A model generated the notes under the pieces. It saw only the letters and a program-made list of their open reading frames with translations, made no database searches and was not told the DNA's origin. Of a DNA stretch of 64,000 nucleotides, positions 28,473 through 36,381 are shown in pieces. The first letter of the stretch is position 1; each line of letters begins with the position of its first letter. The DNA comes from Methylosarcina fibrata AML-C10 (GTDB lineage Bacteria; Pseudomonadota; Gammaproteobacteria; Methylococcales; Methylomonadaceae), in assembly GCF_000372865.1 (NCBI RefSeq), contig NZ_KB889965.1, positions 2,709,449-2,773,448 on the forward strand. Direction: 5' to 3'. A program made the position numbers and the translations under genes.

Positions 28473-29558
28473 CTAACCCAAAGCCACCGACTGCCGTTTA
28501 GCGCCCCAGTGGCCCGGCTTGTCCTCGAACACCCCGGCGCACTTCTCGCCGCAGGAAGGGCACTCTCCGGATGCATCGGTATGCCACTCCAGCAGTTCGT
28601 ACCAGTCACGGCCGATCAACAATTGCCCGCAACGGTGGCAATAGGTGCTTCCTCCCGTCCTGTCGTGCACGTTGCCGACGTAGGCGTAGCGCACGCCGTT
28701 TTTCAAGGCGATCTCTCTGGCCTTCACCAGGGTGGACTTCGGCGTTCTCGGCTTGTCGAGCATTTTCCAGTCGGGGTGAAAGGCGGTAAAATGCATCGGC
28801 ACGTCCGGTCCCAGGTTTTCCACCACCCACTGCGTCATCTCTTCCAGTTCCTTTTCCGAATCGTTTGCCTCCGGGATCAGCAGGGTCGTCAGTTCCAGCC
28901 AGACCGAAGTTTCGTGCTTGATGTATTTCAGGGTGTCCAGGACGGGCTGCAAATGCCCGCCGGTGATCAGATGATAAAAATGCTCCGTGAAGGCTTTTAA
29001 ATCGATATTGGCCGCGTCCATCCACTGATAAAATTCAGTCCTGGGTTCTTCGCAGACATAACCGGCCGATACCGCCACCGACTTCAGACCGAGACTTCGG
29101 CAGGCCTTGGCCGTGTCGATCGCATATTCGTGAAAAACGACCGGATCGTTATAGGTATAGGCGACGCTCCGGCAGCCGTGTTCGCGCGCCGCCTGGGCAA
29201 TGGCCTCGGGCGACGCCTTGCTCATCAGGGTATCCATTTCCCGTGATTTGCTGATGTCCCAGTTCTGGCAGAATTTGCAGGCCAGGTTGCAGCCGGCGGT
29301 GCCGAAAGAGAACACCGAGCTGCCCGGTAAAAAATGATTGAGCGGTTTCTTTTCGATGGGATCGATGGCAAAGCCGCTGGAACGGCCGTAACTGGTCATG
29401 ACGATTTCGTTATTGAGGTTCTGCCTGACGAAGCAGAGCCCCCGCTGGCCTTCGTGCAATTTACAGAAGCGCGGACATACGTCGCATTGAATCCGGCCAT
29501 CGTTCAGCACGTGCCAGTACTTGGTTTTTACCGTATCGTAAGTTATAAAATCGGTCAT
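28473..29558 (-). CDS. amrS: AmmeMemoRadiSam system radical SAM enzyme
   Basis: The 361-residue radical SAM protein has the cluster motif CNLACKFC in TAGCNLACKFCQNWDISKS, with an upstream cysteine pair (CDVCPRFCKL). The C-terminus carries two CxxC pairs (CHRCG and CPSCG) that look like a rubredoxin-type metal knuckle. It belongs to the AmrS group, which resembles pyruvate formate-lyase activating enzymes. It is divergent from amrB and amrA, which completes the three-gene set. The substrate of this system is not established to my knowledge. Confidence 0.92.
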   Translation of the reverse strand: MTDFITYDTVKTKYWHVLNDGRIQCDVCPRFCKLHEGQRGLCFVRQNLNNEIVMTSYGRSSGFAIDPIEKKPLNHFLPGSSVFSFGTAGCNLACKFCQNWDISKSREMDTLMSKASPEAIAQAAREHGCRSVAYTYNDPVVFHEYAIDTAKACRSLGLKSVAVSAGYVCEEPRTEFYQWMDAANIDLKAFTEHFYHLITGGHLQPVLDTLKYIKHETSVWLELTTLLIPEANDSEKELEEMTQWVVENLGPDVPMHFTAFHPDWKMLDKPRTPKSTLVKAREIALKNGVRYAYVGNVHDRTGGSTYCHRCGQLLIGRDWYELLEWHTDASGECPSCGEKCAGVFEDKPGHWGAKRQSVALG

Positions 29559-29687
29559 AAATTCTCCGGGAACCTATCAAATTTCTCTATCATCTAAAGA
29601 TCGGCAAGAGTCATATAATTTTTCAATGAGCCTATTGAGTCCCCATGGTCCTAAAGCTTGTTAACGATAACTATAAGGATTATCCCA

Positions 29688-30467
29688 ATGAATAGACAAC
29701 CCGCAGTAGCTGGAACTTTCTATCCGGACAATCCCCGCGAACTTCACCAAATCCTGGACGAATATTTGAATGATGCCGAAACCTCGAGAAAAGTTCCCAA
29801 AGCCATCATTGCGCCTCACGCCGGCTATATTTATTCGGGGCCGGTAGCCGCGACGGCTTATGCCCGGCTGATCAAGGCGCACGACGTGATCAATCGCGTG
29901 GTCCTGATCGGCCCGTCGCACCGGGTCGGATTTAGCGGACTGGCGGTGAGTAAAGCGCAAAACTTCATTACGCCCCTCGGCAGCGTTCCGGTCGATCAGG
30001 ACGCGGTCCGCATCCTGATGCAACTGCCGTTCGTGCAATGCCTCGAACAGGCCCATACCTTCGAGCACAGCCTGGAAGTGCAACTGCCGTTTTTGCAGGA
30101 AACGCTGGACAGCTTCAAAATCGTGCCCATCGTCGCCGGCGATGCGACCGCCGAACAGGTGAGCCAGGTTCTGAAAGTATTATGGGGAGGAGAGGAAACG
30201 CTGATCGTCATCAGTTCGGATTTAAGCCATTACCACGACTACGCAACCTGCCAGAAACTGGATAAAGCCACCACCGATCTGATCGAGAATCTGCAATACG
30301 AAAAACTAGCCCCCGATTTCGCCTGCGGCATGGTTCCCGTCAGTGGCTTATTGAAACTGGCCGGCGAAAAATCCTTGACCGTCAGAAACATCGATCTGCG
30401 CAACTCCGGCGATACGGCGGGCGACAAACGGCGGGTGGTGGGCTATGGCGCCTACGTCGTTGACTAA
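29688..30467 (+). CDS. amrB: AmmeMemoRadiSam system protein B (Memo-like)
   Basis: About 259 residues, homologous to eukaryotic MEMO1 and related to extradiol dioxygenases. Conserved histidines are seen in IIAPHAGYIYSG, LIGPSHRVGF, TFEHSLEVQLPF and SSDLSHYHDY. The frame is open to 29658, but ATG 29688 has AAGGA upstream and starts at the conserved RQPAVAGTFYP. Its last 23 bp overlap amrA. Confidence 0.93.
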   Translation: MNRQPAVAGTFYPDNPRELHQILDEYLNDAETSRKVPKAIIAPHAGYIYSGPVAATAYARLIKAHDVINRVVLIGPSHRVGFSGLAVSKAQNFITPLGSVPVDQDAVRILMQLPFVQCLEQAHTFEHSLEVQLPFLQETLDSFKIVPIVAGDATAEQVSQVLKVLWGGEETLIVISSDLSHYHDYATCQKLDKATTDLIENLQYEKLAPDFACGMVPVSGLLKLAGEKSLTVRNIDLRNSGDTAGDKRRVVGYGAYVVD

Positions 30468-31017
30468 GCTTCAGCGCCAGCAACTTTTGGAACTGGCGAA
30501 AAATTCGATCCGCCACGGTTTGCGCACCGGCCGGCCGCCGGCGGTCGATCCGACCGACTTTTCCTCCGAATTGGCCGAACTTCGCGCCACTTTCGTCACT
30601 CTCCATAAAAACCGCCAATTGCGGGGCTGCATCGGTCTATTGAAAGCGGCTCGGCCGTTGGCGGTCGACGTCTCCGAGAACGCCTTTGCCGCCGCCTTCA
30701 AGGACCCCCGCTTTCCTCCGGTCGAGACAAGCGAGTTCAACGAATTGGACATTCATATTTCCATCCTCACCCCGGCCGAACCCCTACCCTTTGCATCCGA
30801 GCAGGATCTGATCGAACATCTGCAGCCGGGCGTCGACGGCCTGATTCTGGAAGAAGGCAATCGCCGCGGCACTTTCCTGCCTTCGGTCTGGCAATCGCTG
30901 CCGAAACCTCGGGATTTTCTCCGACAGTTGAAACAAAAAGCCGGCTTGCCGGAAGATTACTGGTCCGATCGGATACGGGTGTTCCGTTACCGCACCGAAG
31001 AATTCGGCGAAACCTGA
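30445..31017 (+). CDS. amrA: AmmeMemoRadiSam system protein A (AMMECR1-like)
   Basis: A 190-residue AMMECR1-domain protein. The conserved core LRGCIGLL is at about residues 52-59, followed by FAAAFKDPRFPPV and a LILEEGNRRGTFLPSVW region. Human AMMECR1 and the archaeal members have no firmly known reaction. It overlaps amrB by 23 bp, so the two proteins are probably made together. Confidence 0.92.
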   Translation: MAPTSLTKLQRQQLLELAKNSIRHGLRTGRPPAVDPTDFSSELAELRATFVTLHKNRQLRGCIGLLKAARPLAVDVSENAFAAAFKDPRFPPVETSEFNELDIHISILTPAEPLPFASEQDLIEHLQPGVDGLILEEGNRRGTFLPSVWQSLPKPRDFLRQLKQKAGLPEDYWSDRIRVFRYRTEEFGET

Positions 31018-31056
31018 GACTCGGCTTATTGATAGCCTGGAGCGTCTTCATATCAC

Positions 31057-31086
31057 GGGTAGGGGCGAATGAATTCGCCCCTACCC
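31057..31086. repeat. 14-bp perfect palindrome (small dispersed repeat)
   Basis: GGGTAGGGGCGAAT (31057-31070) and its exact complement (31073-31086) flank a 2-nt loop. The GTAGGGGCGAAT core resembles palindromic repeats found between genes in many bacteria. It follows amrA without a T-run. Confidence 0.75.
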
Positions 31087-31220
31087 TCAATCCGTACACG
31101 CAAACCGAAAAGGCTTTAGATAATACGGAAACAGGCTTCGTCGTTCAGGATGCATTTCTGTCGTTTGCCGACTTCGGATTCCTGTTTATTGTGGATTTCT
31201 CAAAGGCTGTTTCAACGTCA

Positions 31221-31249
31221 TGGTCATGCAACCGTCATCAAACGGTAGC
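31221..31249 (+). promoter_or_regulatory. Pho box upstream of the PhoX-like gene
   Basis: Three 7-mers with an exact 11-bp period, tGGTCAT (31221), cCGTCAT (31232) and CGGTAGC (31243), match the CTGTCAT-N4 pattern bound by PhoB. A possible -10 (TACAAA) begins at 31260, the normal distance beyond a Pho box. It is weaker than the box at 36199, but the period is exact. Confidence 0.7.
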
Positions 31250-31316
31250 CGGCTTTTAATACAAAAATTTTAAAGTGTTCCTCCTGAAGCCATCCACTCA
31301 ACCAGGAGAACCTTTA

Positions 31317-32861
31317 ATGAAAAAAAACTTACTTTCTTTGGCTATCGGTCTGGCGGCAGCGGGACCTGCGGCGGCCGCCCCTGATTTCGGAGTCAAAGTT
31401 CAGGATTATTTACTGGCCCACGCCAGGCAATATTTCGGTTTTCTGAAGCCGTTGCTCGATTCCGAAACCACCGGCGTGCCGAGAGCGCCCGAGCAAACGG
31501 CAGCGAGTCTGATCAAGCTGGCGCCCGGTCTGAAAGCCGACATCGTGAGCCGCAAGATAGCCGACAGCTCCGACATGATCGCTTTCTGGCCTAACGACGT
31601 CCATCCGACGCATATCGTCAGTTGTGTCGAAGCCGGCAATTCTCAAATCGGGACTTATGACGGCACCGTGCCCAAGCTGGAGCCTTCCGTGCAAACGATC
31701 GAACTCGCCACCGGCGAAGTGCGCACGATCCTGAGAGGCATGATCAGTTGCGACGGCATCCGGCGCACGCCCTGGAACACGATTGTCGTGACCGAAGAAA
31801 CGGATGACGGCGGTCTCTACGAGATCCTGAACCCTCTGACCACGACCGAGCAAACACTCGCGGCTCGGGGCGAAAGCAACACGACCGACAGCTCGGGCAA
31901 TGCGGTGACCGGACAGATCGAATACCGCGGCGCCGTCGGGAAACTGGCCTGGGAAGGACTCGACCTGACCGCCGGCGGCGTTGTCTATTACGGCGATGAA
32001 GAGCGCCCCGGATCGGGCGGCCCCGATGCCGACGGCGGCAGCCTGTTCAAATTTGTGCCCAATGCGCAGTGGGACGGCACCACGCCCGTCGCCAGCTTGA
32101 GTCAGTCACCGTTGGTGGCAGGCAACGTTTACGCCTATCAGGCTTCCTGCCAGCCGAGAACCAGCGGCAGTTTTCCGCAATTCGGCCAGGGTTGTGAAAT
32201 CGGCGAAGGCGCCTGGGTGAAAGTGGATCCGGCCAACTTGCGTACGTCGGCCGGCGCCAACTCCGCAACCGGATTTTACCGCCCCGAAGACGGGCATTTC
32301 GATCCATCCTACACCGGCGACGGCGTTCGATTCTGCTGGACCAATACCGGCAACAGCAGCGCTCAAAATCACGGCGAAGTGATGTGCCTGATCGATACGA
32401 ATCCCGCAGGCACCGGCGAAAAAACGGTCGATGATCCGGAAGTCAACGCCCACGGCCTGACTTATCTGGCCGATAGCGGAGAAGACAAAGGATTTGCCGT
32501 GGCCACGGCAAACCGCGCCGTCGAAGGCGACGAAGAGCTCAATCAACCCGACAACCTGGCGTTCCAGCCGGTCACGGGCAATATGTACGTGATTGAAGAC
32601 AATCCTTTCGGCGACATCTGGGCCTGCCTGCCGGACGGCGCCGACCGCGACCTCAAGTCGGACGGCTGCGTGAGGGTTCTGTCGGTCAGGGACAGCAGCG
32701 CCGAACCTACAGGCTTCATTTTTACCGGCGACGGCAAAACCGCTTACGTCCACATCCAGCACAGCGACGATGCCGGCTGTATCGACGGCAGCGACTGCGC
32801 CCTATTCGACGATTATCCGACCGACGATCTGATCCGGATCACCGGCTTCAAAATCAAATAA
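31317..32861 (+). CDS. PhoX/DUF839-family secreted phosphatase-like protein
   Basis: About 514 residues starting with a signal peptide (MKKNLLSLAIGLAAAGPAAAA). The body matches the PhoX-type DUF839 beta-propeller pattern: IRRTPWNTIVVTEETDDGG, KLAWEGLDLTAGGVVYYGDE, GGSLFKFVP, and a late LNQPDNLAFQPVTGNMYVIED. PhoX enzymes are calcium/iron phosphomonoesterases of the periplasm. ATG 31317 has AGGAG 8 nt upstream, while the longer frame from 31275 would spoil the signal peptide. A Pho box precedes it, and a porin with Pho boxes lies nearby. I did not trace all metal ligands, so catalytic activity is inferred. Confidence 0.8.
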   Translation: MKKNLLSLAIGLAAAGPAAAAPDFGVKVQDYLLAHARQYFGFLKPLLDSETTGVPRAPEQTAASLIKLAPGLKADIVSRKIADSSDMIAFWPNDVHPTHIVSCVEAGNSQIGTYDGTVPKLEPSVQTIELATGEVRTILRGMISCDGIRRTPWNTIVVTEETDDGGLYEILNPLTTTEQTLAARGESNTTDSSGNAVTGQIEYRGAVGKLAWEGLDLTAGGVVYYGDEERPGSGGPDADGGSLFKFVPNAQWDGTTPVASLSQSPLVAGNVYAYQASCQPRTSGSFPQFGQGCEIGEGAWVKVDPANLRTSAGANSATGFYRPEDGHFDPSYTGDGVRFCWTNTGNSSAQNHGEVMCLIDTNPAGTGEKTVDDPEVNAHGLTYLADSGEDKGFAVATANRAVEGDEELNQPDNLAFQPVTGNMYVIEDNPFGDIWACLPDGADRDLKSDGCVRVLSVRDSSAEPTGFIFTGDGKTAYVHIQHSDDAGCIDGSDCALFDDYPTDDLIRITGFKIK

Positions 32862-32890
32862 GCTCCGTAAGAAAGAAACAAGCCGGAATT

Positions 32891-32917
32891 AAAAGGCCGC
32901 GTCAGCGGCCTTTTTTT
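32891..32917 (+). terminator. Rho-independent terminator after the PhoX-like gene
   Basis: GGCCGC-gtca-GCGGCC with flanking A-run and seven T. Confidence 0.9.
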
Positions 32918-32996
32918 CAACACCCTCAACAATCTCCCGCCGATAGCCCTTCCCTTTTCTGTCCATTCCAGGCTTACTCCCTTACCCAACCAGTTT

Positions 32997-34520
32997 TTAT
33001 GATCCATCAAGCGGCGTTTTTACAATCTTGAAGCATTCCACGGTGCCGCTCATTTCATTCGCAGTCAGCAGATAATGTTCATCGCCGATCATATAGTGGG
33101 CTATGCCTTCGGGCGATTTGCCTTCTTCTCCGGCCATTTTGCCCAGCGATACGACTTTGGGATGATAAGGATCGGCCAGCGAAATCAATTCCACCGCCCC
33201 GGCTCTTTCCATGCCGACCGCGACGAACGGCACGCCGTCCAGATCGAACGACACCAGCATTTCCGGTTCGGAGCCTTTTTTGTTGCTGCGGCGCTCGGGA
33301 TAAACCTGGTTGGCAAAGGCGACTTCATCGATTTGGCTGCCGGTATCGCCCAGCAAGACGCCCGTTGCCGCATCGAAGACACTGACCGTGCGTCCGCCGC
33401 TCATCGGCTGCTCGGGATCGGTCGGATCCGCTTCGGTATCGCCCTCGTCGGCGGTGACGAAATAACGGCCTTTGTCCGTCAGCGCGATGCCGTCGGGCTC
33501 CCGAAGCCCCGTCATCGATTGATTGAACTGGATCCAGCCGTCGTAGCGGGCATCGACTTTGTGCTTCGCGATGCCGAGAGCGCAGTAACCGGTCACTCGC
33601 TCATGCGCCAGATCAACGTAAGCAACGGCATCGTCTTCCTGAAGCGTAACGTAAGCCTTCTTTCCGTCCGAAGTGATTGCGATATATTCCGGCTCTAATA
33701 AACCCAGCGAGTTGGACTTTACCGGTATCATTATTTTCTTTTCGCCGTTCTGTTCCGCTCCGAACACCTCATGGCCTTCGAAGGTACCCAGCAAAATCTT
33801 TTTCTTTTCGATTTTACCGTTGCCGTCAAAATCGAGTTTTTTGCTGATCTTGCCGTCGCCGTTCCAGTCGATTTCTCTCTCTAAAAACCGGCCGCCCTGA
33901 GTTACGATGAAGCCTTCGTTATTTATATTGTTCGCCAGTTCCAGATTCTTGTGATGGACGATATGGCCGGATCGGTTGAATCGAACAATCGAAATGCTGC
34001 CTTCCGGCTTGAAAAATTGCTTGGCATTCGGCTCGAAGAGAAAATCCTCGCCTTCATTGGCGATCACGGCGAGCCGGCCGTCGGCAGAAAAGACTACCGC
34101 ATCCGGGCCGAACCCGACGATGATGCGGTCGACCAAGGCACCGGTCGACGCCGAGCGGATTTCCAGCCGGCCGGGGTTGACGCCGGCATCGACAGTGGCC
34201 GCAAACAGATCTTCCGACGGATGAAACGCCACCGAGGTCAGTTCTTCACCCGGATGCAGCCCCAGGCTGAACCGGGCAATTCGCTGCAAATGTTCGGGGC
34301 GGCCAACGTCGATTAGATCGACTTCGCCGGTTTCGTAATTGTTCAGCACCGCCCGCAACGTCGCTTGCTGAACGCTGATGATCTCGGTGCCTTCCCGATA
34401 GCCGGAATCGTACAGACTGACGGGTTCGAGAGCCCATTGCCGCTGCGATGTCGAGGGCGTTACCGCACAAGCGGACAACAAGAAGATGGGCAACAGTTTA
34501 AGAATATCGAATGATCTCAA
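32997..34520 (-). CDS. Choice-of-anchor-I-like beta-propeller lipoprotein with EF-hand-type loops
   Basis: A 507-residue predicted lipoprotein: lipobox LSAC at 15-18, so Cys18 would be lipidated. The body is a repetitive beta-propeller of the choice-of-anchor-I/YncE kind (VDLIDVGRPEHLQRIARF, TSVAFHPSEDLFAATVD, AVVFSADGRLAVIANEGE, PDGIALTDKGRYFVTADEGD). Between two blades are two calcium-loop motifs, DWNGDGKIS (218-226) and DFDGNGKIE (230-238). Relatives are secreted or surface proteins, sometimes annotated as phosphatase-associated. The start is TTG at 34520 with AGAG upstream. It lies between a PhoX-like gene and a phosphate porin but has no visible Pho box of its own. Confidence 0.7.
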   Translation of the reverse strand: MRSFDILKLLPIFLLSACAVTPSTSQRQWALEPVSLYDSGYREGTEIISVQQATLRAVLNNYETGEVDLIDVGRPEHLQRIARFSLGLHPGEELTSVAFHPSEDLFAATVDAGVNPGRLEIRSASTGALVDRIIVGFGPDAVVFSADGRLAVIANEGEDFLFEPNAKQFFKPEGSISIVRFNRSGHIVHHKNLELANNINNEGFIVTQGGRFLEREIDWNGDGKISKKLDFDGNGKIEKKKILLGTFEGHEVFGAEQNGEKKIMIPVKSNSLGLLEPEYIAITSDGKKAYVTLQEDDAVAYVDLAHERVTGYCALGIAKHKVDARYDGWIQFNQSMTGLREPDGIALTDKGRYFVTADEGDTEADPTDPEQPMSGGRTVSVFDAATGVLLGDTGSQIDEVAFANQVYPERRSNKKGSEPEMLVSFDLDGVPFVAVGMERAGAVELISLADPYHPKVVSLGKMAGEEGKSPEGIAHYMIGDEHYLLTANEMSGTVECFKIVKTPLDGS

Positions 34521-34530
34521 AATAGCTCTG

Positions 34531-34550
34531 AATTTAATTTAATGGTTTAT
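34531..34550. repeat. 20-nt sequence shared with 18152-18171
   Basis: AATTTAATTTAATGGTTTAT occurs here and, identically, at 18152-18171. Both copies lie a short distance upstream of minus-strand genes (start codons at 34520 and 18112). Confidence 0.6.
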
Positions 34551-34611
34551 ATTATGGTTTCCGAAGCTTTGGTCAGCTTCAACCGTACATGATATATGAA
34601 TTTGTGCCAAT

Positions 34612-34647
34612 AAAAAAAGCCGCACCGATAAAACGGCACGGCTTTTT
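34612..34647 (-). terminator. Rho-independent terminator of the phosphate porin
   Basis: On the minus strand, AAAAGCCGTGCCG pairs with CGGTGCGGCTTTT (one G-T pair), followed by T7. It starts about 20 bp beyond the porin stop. Confidence 0.85.
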
Positions 34648-34668
34648 ATCAATTTTATATTATCTGAT

Positions 34669-36141
34669 TTAGTATGCTAATTGTGCGCGTAGGGTAAATG
34701 TATTGTTATTGTCCGGATCGCCGCCTGAAACGGTTGTAACAGCCGGATTTTTAATACTGAACGCTCTAGTGTAATCAGCCATTAACCGGAAATTGCTATT
34801 AAAGTACCAGTTTAAAGCAACAGTGATGTTCGATAGCTCGCCCCCTTTGAAAGAACCGTCGTTGAGGTCGACCGCCGAATATCGTGTCGCCAGTTCCCAA
34901 GCGCCCCAACCGCCATTTTTCAAACTGAAATTTTTAGTTGGATCTATCTTATAAAATTTGCCGCTTTTGAACTTGCGCGATTCGCCTGTTATTGACCATG
35001 CCGCGTCTACATACCATCCGTCAAATTCAAGATTGTCATTGCCTGAATCTTTTCGATCAAGCCAGGTACGCGTATATTCCGCACTTGCTGAAAAAGGTCC
35101 GTAGATGCCCCCGGTTTCCAGCCCCAACATTTTAATGTTGTTAATGTTTTTAACAGGGGTTTCTATTAAAAAGAGGTTGGACATATGGTCGGTTTCATAT
35201 TCATATACCAACCCTTTATCAAGAACTTGGTCATTAGCGTTTGGCGCCCGGTAATTGCCGGCAATACCTGCGTATATCATCTTCCCTTTTTCATCAATCG
35301 GGGCATAAGTGGTGCGCCCGGAAACACTCCAGCCTTCATCGGCTTTACCGTTATTTTTATTGGCTGAAATCGTATCTCCGTAAATACCGAGGGCTGCGGT
35401 CCATGTGTCCTTGGCTTTACTTTGAAGATTCAGACCGATCGCCCGGTCAACAACCGGGCCATTTAATACGTTCATCAATGACCGTTCGGTAAACATCAAG
35501 TCATTGGAACTTTCCAGCAATTCCCTGCTGAAGTTTTGCTTCTGTTGACCGCCGGTAACGTTCATGAAATTCAAACCGGTGTATTCCATAAATAAATCTT
35601 TCATGGCAACGCTGTTATCAGCGAAATCCGCTTGGGTCTTAAAATTCCAGTCTTTAAAGAAGACACCTGTAAAATCAATCCGTGCGCGGCGGAATTCCGT
35701 GCCGTCATTGGCTTCAACATGATCTGTCGTGCCCGCTTCAACAAAATCATCGTTGTTGCTGTAGTTGGCGTCGGCCTGAATACGCCCGCCCAGTTTAAAC
35801 TGGAAATCCTTATCCGCAGATTCAACTTGCAAGCCTTTTTTATCCATGGTGACCTTCACTTTTTCGGCTTCGGTCATGTGCTCCTGCAACGCCTTGATTT
35901 CGTTGGTCTTCATTTCGAGATCCTGTTTCACAGCGGCCAGCTCTTCGCTTTGCGCCGGCTGCGCTGCGGGCGCCATTTCGTCGACCTGGACGAAGGAGCC
36001 CATCTTTACCCGGTTACGGCCGGGCTCGGCGTAAATCTGTTTGGTTTTGACGTCGACATACAAATCGATGGCATAAGCGGACGAAGCAGCGCCGGCGCCC
36101 AGAGCCGCGGTCACTGCCAGAGTCAGAGTGGATAATTTCAT
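34669..36141 (-). CDS. Phosphate-selective porin, OprO/OprP family
   Basis: About 490 residues: signal peptide (MKLSTLTLAVTAALGAGAASSAYA), a short N-terminal region with a coiled coil (about 65-95, SEELAAVKQDLEMKTNEIKAL), then a 16-stranded-type outer-membrane barrel ending in the aromatic-rich TLRAQLAY. FKLGGRIQADANY is the typical barrel opening of OprO/OprP porins. The N-terminal coiled coil probably forms a trimer stalk. The frame is open to GTG 36156; ATG 36141 gives the cleaner signal peptide. Four tandem PhoB half-sites lie upstream, so phosphate starvation should induce it. Anion selectivity is inferred from the family and this regulation. Confidence 0.88.
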   Translation of the reverse strand: MKLSTLTLAVTAALGAGAASSAYAIDLYVDVKTKQIYAEPGRNRVKMGSFVQVDEMAPAAQPAQSEELAAVKQDLEMKTNEIKALQEHMTEAEKVKVTMDKKGLQVESADKDFQFKLGGRIQADANYSNNDDFVEAGTTDHVEANDGTEFRRARIDFTGVFFKDWNFKTQADFADNSVAMKDLFMEYTGLNFMNVTGGQQKQNFSRELLESSNDLMFTERSLMNVLNGPVVDRAIGLNLQSKAKDTWTAALGIYGDTISANKNNGKADEGWSVSGRTTYAPIDEKGKMIYAGIAGNYRAPNANDQVLDKGLVYEYETDHMSNLFLIETPVKNINNIKMLGLETGGIYGPFSASAEYTRTWLDRKDSGNDNLEFDGWYVDAAWSITGESRKFKSGKFYKIDPTKNFSLKNGGWGAWELATRYSAVDLNDGSFKGGELSNITVALNWYFNSNFRLMADYTRAFSIKNPAVTTVSGGDPDNNNTFTLRAQLAY

Positions 36142-36198
36142 GTAGTGCTTGCTCACAGTTGGTTAACAAAAAAACTGGAGCAAGAATAGGAAAGTCAG

Positions 36199-36238
36199 AT
36201 GACAGCTTTATGACCGCTTTATGACAATTTGATGACAA
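36199..36238 (-). promoter_or_regulatory. Four tandem Pho-box half-sites
   Basis: On the minus strand, CTGTCAT-type 7-mers repeat at exactly 11-bp steps: plus-strand ATGACAG (36199), ATGACCG (36210), ATGACAA (36221) and ATGACAA (36232). This makes two adjacent full PhoB boxes, with AAAG or CAAA linkers as in the consensus. They drive the porin gene. Confidence 0.92.
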
Positions 36239-36381
36239 TGCAACAATTCAATCGATTTGTTGTCTTTCGGCAAATTTTTAGCGTTTGTTGCCGATATCCC
36301 GCATGAATGGCATTGATTTTTTCGATTTTACCGTTTCCGCAACAGAGACCGATTTCGCCTCCGGCAAAAACCGTGCGGCCG

